This document shows positions 58,802 through 64,000 of a stretch of DNA of 64,000 bases, piece by piece. Under the pieces are notes generated by a model. The model was given only the letters and a program-made list of their open reading frames with translations. It did no database searches and was not told the DNA's origin. The number at the start of each line of letters is the position of its first letter. Position 1 is the stretch's first letter. Where the stretch lies: NCBI RefSeq assembly GCF_001807265.1, contig NZ_KV788386.1:12877-76876 (forward strand), written 5' to 3'. The translations under genes were made by a program, and so were the position numbers. The DNA is from Corynebacterium sp. HMSC05H05 (lineage in GTDB: Bacteria; Actinomycetota; Actinomycetes; Mycobacteriales; Mycobacteriaceae).

Positions 58802-59754
58802 TAGTCGCTCCCCTCTACAGCGGTGCGCAGCAGCTTAACGACGTCCTGACGGACCTGCACCGGCTCCACCGCGACCACGTTTCCGGCGAGGCTGGCGATG
58901 GTGCGCACCGCCCAATCGCGGTCCACGTCGCGCAGCGTGATGGTGTCATGGTCTTGCCCGCCCGTGTCGACTCCGGAGGCACGGGTGCCGCGCTGGGCGA
59001 GTTCCTCGCCGGTGCCGCGGGTGACGGTGACGGTGGCGCTGATCAGCTCGCCGCGCAGCGTCTCCTCCACCAGCGCCTGCAGGTCACCTGCGCGCTCGTG
59101 GAACGCGTCGCTGTGGCGCACCTTCTTCAGCCCCGAAACCTTTTTCAGGCGGAACACGCGCACGTCTTCGCGCTCGATGTCGTAACCGACAAAGTAGGCG
59201 CGGTTGTTCAAAGACACCACGCCCCACGGGTCCACCACGCGGCGCTCCGGGTCCTTGCCAGGGGCGCGGACGAAGTCGAAGGAAATGCGCTGCTTCGCCT
59301 GCACACACTTCACAATCGCGCGCAGGGTGTCTGGGCGCAGCTGGAAGATGTCGTTGGACACACTCATCAGCGCGGGCGCGTCCATGGAGCGCGTCGCCCC
59401 TGAGGCCGCGAGCTTGGTCCAGCCGGAGCGGGCGAACTCGCCGAGCGATCCCGGCTTGCTCAAATCTGCGGCAAGGCCAACCACGGAGGCTTCCTCGGCG
59501 GTGAGGTCGACAGCCGGCAGCTCGTAGAGATCCTTGACTACCCAGACTTCGCCGTCCTGGTAGCGCGCGGGCACGCCGAGGTCGCGCAGCTCGCGCACGT
59601 CGCGCTCGATTAAGTGCGTGGCGGCGTCGCGGGTGCGGCCGCCGTAGCCGTCAACATGCGCCTGCACCCAGGCCACGTCGCGTTTTGCGGGTGAGGCCAG
59701 CAACGCAAACGTGAGCCCAACTTGGCGCACGACCATGTCATTGTCGTTGGCCAC
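58801..59754 (-). CDS. pafB: WYL-domain regulator PafB
   Basis: 317 residues with the same HTH-WYL-WCX layout as PafC (ISFDFVRAPGKDPERRVVDPWGVVSLNNRAYFVGYDIEREDVRVFRL). It pairs with PafC. It lies 6 bases after pafA, as in most actinobacteria, although it does not take part in pupylation itself. Confidence 0.92.
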   Translation of the reverse strand: MANDNDMVVRQVGLTFALLASPAKRDVAWVQAHVDGYGGRTRDAATHLIERDVRELRDLGVPARYQDGEVWVVKDLYELPAVDLTAEEASVVGLAADLSKPGSLGEFARSGWTKLAASGATRSMDAPALMSVSNDIFQLRPDTLRAIVKCVQAKQRISFDFVRAPGKDPERRVVDPWGVVSLNNRAYFVGYDIEREDVRVFRLKKVSGLKKVRHSDAFHERAGDLQALVEETLRGELISATVTVTRGTGEELAQRGTRASGVDTGGQDHDTITLRDVDRDWAVRTIASLAGNVVAVEPVQVRQDVVKLLRTAVEGSD

Positions 59755-59760
59755 CGCGAC

Positions 59761-61179
59761 CTACCCTTCTGCAGTTTCTTGCGCCCGCACCCAGCTAATC
59801 AGCTCGGCTGCGGCATCGTCCGCGTTGGCGAACGGGTCCTGCAGCTCCACGGTGCGGGGTTCCGGGCGGTTGACCTTCAAGTGCACCCAGTCGACATTAT
59901 GCGCAAGGCCCCGCTCGCGCACGGCGGTGAGAAACTCACCGCGAACAGCGGCTCGCGTGCTCGCTGGCGGGTTGTCCACCGCGTGCTCGATGGCGGCATC
60001 CTCGATCCACCTCTCCGCGAGCCCCTTGCGCTCCAGCACGTAGAACAGCCCGCGCTCGGGGTTGATGTCGTGATACGTCAGATCGATCTGGGCGAGCTTC
60101 GGGTGGTCCCAGCCGCAGCCGAGCCGGTCTTTGAACTGGGTGAGCAGTTTGCGCTTGATCACCCAATCGATCTCGGTGTCCACGCCAGAGAAGTCCTGCG
60201 TGGCAATGGCGTCGAGCACGCGGGCCCACAGGTCCACCACCCGCGCCATCTCCTCATTCGGCGTGCCCTCGTCCGGGCGTTGCTCAAGCCAGCGCTTCGC
60301 AGCGTCGAGGGTGCGCTGCTGTACCTCGAGCGCGGTGACGGTGCCGCCCGCTGCAAGGGTGAGTTCGGTGGCGCCTGTGGGGTCGGCGGCGATGTCGCGG
60401 ATGTGCGCAATCGGATCCGCCAGCTCCATGTCCGGCGGGTCGAAACCGGCCTCCAGCATCTCGATAACCAGCAGCATCGAGCCAACCTTCAGCGCGAAGG
60501 TGGGCTCGGACATGTTGGAATCTCCCACGATCACGTGCATGCGGCGGAAGCGGTGGGAATCACCGTGGGGTTCGTCGCGGGTATTGATGATCGGTCTGGT
60601 ACGCGTGGTGGCGGACGAAACGCCCTCCCACACCTGGTCCGCGCGCTGGGAGATGACGAATTTATCCCCCGCGATCTTGCCCGCGCCACAGATCAGCTGG
60701 CGCGTAATCAGAAACGGCAGCAACTGCTGGCCGAAGGACTTCAGCGCGAGCTCGCGGCTGATCAGGTAGTTCTCGTGCGCGCCGTAGGAGTTGCCGCGCG
60801 AATCCACGTTGTTTTTGAACAGATAGGTCGAGCCCGCGAAGCCGTCGTTACGCAGCGCCTCGTCGCACTGCTGCGACAACTGGTGGAAGATCCGCTCCCC
60901 CGCCTTGTCGTAGGCGAGCAGTTGGCTCAGCGAGTCGCACTCCGCGGTCGCGTACTCAGGGTGCGAGCCCACATCCAAGTACAGGCGCGAAGCGTTGGCG
61001 GTGAAAACGTTGGAGCTGCGGTGCTGCGCGACCACCGGGCGAAACAGGTAGCGCGCGACCTCCTCGGGCGTGAGCACCTGGCGTGAGCCGTCGTAGGCGG
61101 CCACGCCGAACTCCGTTTCTACGCCCATGACTCGGCGCGGGTAGCTGGTTGTCAGCTTACTGCCCGCCCTTCTGCACAA
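59761..61179 (-). CDS. pafA: Pup-protein ligase PafA
   Basis: 472 residues from TTG 61179. The conserved RR before MGVETEFGV has no other start codon upstream, whereas ATG 61128 would cut it off; the start remains uncertain. Glutamine-synthetase-like fold motifs: LYLDVGSHPEYATAEC, YLFKNNVDSRGNSYG and TRDEPHGDSHRFRRMHVIVGDSNMSE. It joins the C-terminal glutamate of deamidated Pup to lysines of target proteins. If TTG is used the gene overlaps pup by 23 bases. Confidence 0.93.
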   Translation of the reverse strand: MCRRAGSKLTTSYPRRVMGVETEFGVAAYDGSRQVLTPEEVARYLFRPVVAQHRSSNVFTANASRLYLDVGSHPEYATAECDSLSQLLAYDKAGERIFHQLSQQCDEALRNDGFAGSTYLFKNNVDSRGNSYGAHENYLISRELALKSFGQQLLPFLITRQLICGAGKIAGDKFVISQRADQVWEGVSSATTRTRPIINTRDEPHGDSHRFRRMHVIVGDSNMSEPTFALKVGSMLLVIEMLEAGFDPPDMELADPIAHIRDIAADPTGATELTLAAGGTVTALEVQQRTLDAAKRWLEQRPDEGTPNEEMARVVDLWARVLDAIATQDFSGVDTEIDWVIKRKLLTQFKDRLGCGWDHPKLAQIDLTYHDINPERGLFYVLERKGLAERWIEDAAIEHAVDNPPASTRAAVRGEFLTAVRERGLAHNVDWVHLKVNRPEPRTVELQDPFANADDAAAELISWVRAQETAEG

Positions 61180-61345
61180 ACGACTTCACAAACTCCTCCG
61201 CGTTGTTGTCCAACAGCGCGTCAATCACGTCGAGCAGGTCGTCGGTGCCGGAGGTGTTGATCTGGGCCTGGCCGGCCGATTCTGCGGCGACGTCCTCGCC
61301 GTGGTTGTCCCCGCCACCGGAAGCGTGTGTCTGTTGCGTAGCCAT
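61157..61345 (-). CDS. pup: prokaryotic ubiquitin-like protein Pup
   Basis: 62 residues. The disordered N-terminal half is followed by the helical DDLLDVIDALLDNNAEEFVKSFVQKGGQ. It ends in GGQ, so it must be deamidated to GGE by Dop before ligation by PafA. The gene sits between dop and pafA. Confidence 0.96.
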   Translation of the reverse strand: MATQQTHASGGGDNHGEDVAAESAGQAQINTSGTDDLLDVIDALLDNNAEEFVKSFVQKGGQ

Positions 61346-61355
61346 AGATGCAACC

Positions 61356-62855
61356 TTAGCGTTCTGGGGCCAGCCCCAGGCCGGAAAGCAGCTCGCGTGT
61401 TGTCACCGAGTTTTCGATTAACTCCCCCACGTCCGCTTTCGTGTGGCTGCCCAGCAGGTCCAGAGGTACGCGGTAGAGCTGCCCGTCCACGGTAAACAGC
61501 ATGGACTGCCAGTTCGACGCCGTTAGGTCCTCGGCGAACTTCTCGCCGGCGCGTCCCCGGAAGTAGGCGCGGGTGTCCTCCGGCGGGTGCACCGCGGCGC
61601 GCGCGATCTCTTCGGCGCTGACCAGCGTGCGCATCGCGCCCTTGCGCACCAGCGCGTGGTACAGGGACGTCTTTGGGTCGATGTCCGCGTACTGCAGGTC
61701 AATCGCCTGCAGCTTCGCCTGGGTTGCGCCGCGCTGCTCAAACCTGCGCACCAGCGCCCACTTCGCCGTCCAATCCAGCCGATCGGCGGTGGAGAGCGGG
61801 TCGCGCTCGAGATCGTCGAGGACCTCGCCCCACATCTTGAGCACTTGCTTATCGACGTCGCTCCGCCCCTCACACCTTCTCCTATATTCCCGGAGGATGG
61901 AGATCGCGGTCAACCTTTGGCCGTCGAGAAGCTCAAGCTCGTATTGCAGCGTGGGGTCGTGGCTGACCGCCTTGATGTCTTCGACCGGGCTTTTCAGGCG
62001 CAGGTCCGAGAAATCCACCCCGGACTCAATCGCGTCGAGCACAAGCGAGGTCATGCCGAGTTTGAGGAAATTGGAGAACTGGCTCATGTTCGCGTCCCCC
62101 ACGATGACGTGCAGGCGGCGGAACTCTTCCTCGGGTGCGTGCGGCTCGTCGCGCGTGTTGACGATGCCGCGGTTGAGCGTGGTCTCAAGCGAAACCTCCT
62201 GCTCGAAGTAGTCCGCCCGCTGTGAGATTTGGAAGCCCGGCTCCTGCGACTCCTGGCCGATGCCCACCCGGCCCGCGCCGATGATGACCTGGCGGGTGAC
62301 GAAGAACGGGATCAGCGCCTGGGTGAGGTTTTCGAAGTTGGTGTGGCGCGAGTACAGGTAGTTCTCGTGGCTGCCGTAGGAGCGGCCCTTGCCGTCGACG
62401 TTGTTTTTGTAGAACTTCAGCGGCGGGCACGGCTCGTGCTTGGCTAGCACGGAGACCTGCTGCTCCCACAGCTCGCGTATGCAGGCGGCGGCGTCGTTGA
62501 GGACGATGTCGCCGGCCGCGTCGTAGACCATCGCGTCAAACGCGTTCGAGCACTCCGGGCTGGAGTACTCCGGGTGCCCGTGGTCGACGTAGTAGCGCGC
62601 GCCGTTGGTGGTGACCACGTTGGCAACCCCGATCGCGTTCGCGTCCACGACCGGCACGCTGCGGTAGCGCTGCAGGTCGAAGCCGCGGGTGTCCTTCAAC
62701 GGCGCCTCCTCCGCATAGTCCCAGCGGGTGCGGGCCTGGGTGCGCAGCGCCGCGTACGCGACCACCGCGTGCGTGGAGGTGACCAGCGGGCTGATCTGCG
62801 GGTTGTCCGGGCAGGTGATGCCGTACTCCGTCTCGGTTCCCATGTAGCGCGTCAT
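61356..62855 (-). CDS. dop: Pup deamidase/depupylase Dop
   Basis: 499 residues. It starts MTRYMGTETEYGI, with YYVDHGHPEYSSPE, YKNNVDGKGRSYGSHENYL and TRDEPHAPEEEFRRLHVIVGDANMSQ, paralogous to PafA. It converts the terminal Gln of Pup to Glu and removes Pup from targets. The start has a -10 TAGGCT 8 bases upstream. No ARC/Mpa ATPase gene lies next to it in this window; the divergent neighbour is a peptide transporter. Confidence 0.95.
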   Translation of the reverse strand: MTRYMGTETEYGITCPDNPQISPLVTSTHAVVAYAALRTQARTRWDYAEEAPLKDTRGFDLQRYRSVPVVDANAIGVANVVTTNGARYYVDHGHPEYSSPECSNAFDAMVYDAAGDIVLNDAAACIRELWEQQVSVLAKHEPCPPLKFYKNNVDGKGRSYGSHENYLYSRHTNFENLTQALIPFFVTRQVIIGAGRVGIGQESQEPGFQISQRADYFEQEVSLETTLNRGIVNTRDEPHAPEEEFRRLHVIVGDANMSQFSNFLKLGMTSLVLDAIESGVDFSDLRLKSPVEDIKAVSHDPTLQYELELLDGQRLTAISILREYRRRCEGRSDVDKQVLKMWGEVLDDLERDPLSTADRLDWTAKWALVRRFEQRGATQAKLQAIDLQYADIDPKTSLYHALVRKGAMRTLVSAEEIARAAVHPPEDTRAYFRGRAGEKFAEDLTASNWQSMLFTVDGQLYRVPLDLLGSHTKADVGELIENSVTTRELLSGLGLAPER

Positions 62856-62863
62856 AGGTGACG

Positions 62864-62869
62864 AGCCTA
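62864..62869 (-). promoter_or_regulatory. -10 element, leaderless start of dop
   Basis: TAGGCT on the - strand, 8 bases before ATG 62855. It would start the long dop-pup-pafA-pafBC-tat transcript. Confidence 0.5.
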
Positions 62870-62893
62870 CAGGCGTGTCCGTGTTTGGAAGAT

Positions 62894-62911
62894 AATACGA
62901 TCGGACGTATT
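62894..62911. promoter_or_regulatory. AATACG-N6-CGTATT operator-like dyad
   Basis: A 6-6-6 inverted repeat between dop and the POT transporter gene. It overlaps the candidate -10 of the transporter (TATTTT, 62908-62913), placing a bound protein where it would block that promoter. Confidence 0.45.
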
Positions 62912-62921
62912 TTATTTAGTT

Positions 62922-64000
62922 ATGACTTCACTACCACGGCCCGGTGTGTCCGCGCCTCAGACCGAGCGCAAATTTTTCGGTCAGCCCTGGGGGCTGGCCA
63001 ACCTCTTCGGCATTGAGCTGTGGGAGCGCTTCAGCTTCTACGGCATGCAGGCGCTGCTGGCCTACTACATGTACCACTCGACCACCGAGGGCGGCCTCGG
63101 TATCGACGAGCCCACCGCGCTGAGCCTGGTCGGCGCCTACGGCGGCTTTGTGTACATGATGGCGCTCGTCGCATCCTTCGTGGGCGACAGAATCCTCGGT
63201 GCGGAGCGCACGCTGTTCTACTCGGCAATCCTGGTCATGGTGGGGCACTGTGTGCTTGCACTCGTTCCCGGCGCAACAGGCTTGGCCATCGGCCTGGTGT
63301 GCATCGGCATCGGCTCCGGCGGCGTGAAGACGGCCACCCAGGTGGTGCTCGGCGACCTGTACACCCGCGAGGACCCGCGCCGTGACGCAGGCTTTTCCAT
63401 CTTCTACATGTCCGTCAATATCGGCGGCCTGCTCGGCCCCGCAATCACGGGCTGGGTGTGGGGCATGGCCGGTTTCCACTGGGGCTTCGGCCTGGCCGCC
63501 ATCGGCATGGCCATTGGCCTGGCGCAGTACACGCTGATGCGCAAGTCCACCATCGGCGCTGCCGGTTCCGAGGTGCCCAACCCGTTGCCGCGATCGAAGT
63601 GGGCGCCCGTTGGTTTCGGTGCGCTTGCTGTCGCCGCCCTCGTTGTCGGTCTGCTGACCACGGGCATTCTGCCGTTGGACTGGCTGAGCTGGGTGGTCTT
63701 CGCCATCGCCCTTGCAGCAACAGTGATTCTGCTGTGGGAGATGTTCGCCTCTAACAAGGTCACCGCCCACGAAAAGTCGCGCCTGACCGGCTACATCCCG
63801 CTGCTCGCCGGCTCCGTGGCCTTCTTCGCCATCTTCCAGTCGCAATTCACCGTTGTGGCGCTGTACACTGACCAGCGCGCGAACCTGGACTTCTTCTGGA
63901 CCGAACTCGAACCCGCGCAGGTGCAGTCCTTCAACCCACTGTTCATCATCATCTTCGCGCCGATCTTCGCCGCCATGTGGACGAAGCTCGGCGAACGCCA
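62922..64000 (+). CDS. dtpT: POT-family proton-coupled di/tripeptide transporter (partial)
   Basis: At least 359 codons; the gene runs off the window. The start PWGLANLFGIELWERFSFYGMQALLAYYMY contains the E-x-x-E-R/F motif of POT (PTR2) carriers. SVNIGGLLGPAITGW is the PTR2 signature, and QSFNPLFIIIFAPIFA marks the seventh-helix region. It imports small peptides with protons. ATG 62922 has TATTTT 8 bases upstream and no ribosome site. Confidence 0.92.
   Translation, partial: MTSLPRPGVSAPQTERKFFGQPWGLANLFGIELWERFSFYGMQALLAYYMYHSTTEGGLGIDEPTALSLVGAYGGFVYMMALVASFVGDRILGAERTLFYSAILVMVGHCVLALVPGATGLAIGLVCIGIGSGGVKTATQVVLGDLYTREDPRRDAGFSIFYMSVNIGGLLGPAITGWVWGMAGFHWGFGLAAIGMAIGLAQYTLMRKSTIGAAGSEVPNPLPRSKWAPVGFGALAVAALVVGLLTTGILPLDWLSWVVFAIALAATVILLWEMFASNKVTAHEKSRLTGYIPLLAGSVAFFAIFQSQFTVVALYTDQRANLDFFWTELEPAQVQSFNPLFIIIFAPIFAAMWTKLGER

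Overview
The window is a chromosomal segment of a high-GC actinobacterium, almost certainly a Corynebacterium. Supporting markers are the cell-envelope pair SteA/SteB, the orphan ParA-like division protein next to scpA-scpB, the FHA protein OdhI followed by the MerR-type regulator FtsR, separate Ppm1 (Dpm) and Lnt genes that are fused in mycobacteria, accessory SecA2, a UfaA-like methyltransferase beside ndh, RbpA, and a Pup-Dop-PafA-PafBC-Tat block. Gene density is high, intergenic gaps are short, and about 21 genes look leaderless: a TANNNT-type -10 sits exactly 7 or 8 bases before the start codon. The species cannot be named from the sequence alone.

Layout. 1-461: gene-free, C-rich and G-poor, with two hairpin repeats. 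462-16724 (+): an RG-rich TPR protein, HAD phosphatase, a small protein, TlyA, NAD kinase, RecN, SteA, SteB, Nudix, XerD, a secreted membrane-anchored protein, PldP-like ATPase, ScpA, ScpB, RluB, Cmk and Der. 16729-20771: two related esterases (one cytoplasmic, one lipoprotein) around a methyltransferase, then a lipid kinase and a gamma-carbonic anhydrase. 20827-23779: 3-hydroxyacyl-CoA dehydrogenase, a HipB-HipA toxin-antitoxin locus whose hipA is frameshifted, a VOC protein and tRNA-Pro(GGG). 23877-30442: YchJ, a hydrolase-OsmC fusion, SecA2, OdhI, FtsR, a DUF151 nuclease-like protein and a second MerR regulator, closed by a strong terminator.

30612-38294 (mostly -): a vWA membrane protein, a glycosylase-like protein, two CNNM/CorC membrane proteins, a DEAD-box helicase and 6-phosphogluconate dehydrogenase. 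38347-43365: a thioesterase, a CorA transporter with a structured leader, then an anaerobic pyruvate formate-lyase operon. In that operon the enzyme is split: the large chain (pflB) lacks the glycyl-radical tail, which is carried by a separate 83-residue protein, followed by the activase pflA. 43628-49207: NDH-2, UfaA-like protein, YceI, a zinc-ribbon protein, RbpA and Ppm1. 49212-53791: Lnt, FxsA, an SDR, an M24 peptidase and a trypsin-like protease without a signal peptide.

53788-62855 (-): one long run dop-pup-pafA-pafB-pafC-tatA-tatC-helicase, linking pupylation, the PafBC regulator and Tat export. A POT peptide transporter diverges from dop and leaves the window.

The strongest candidate for something new is the split pyruvate formate-lyase. 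Next are the corA leader with mutually exclusive stems, a symmetric -10 that appears to drive two leaderless genes in opposite directions, the frameshifted HipBA locus (which could also be read as a three-gene HipBST-like arrangement), and convergent gene pairs whose stop codons overlap on CTAG or CTAA.
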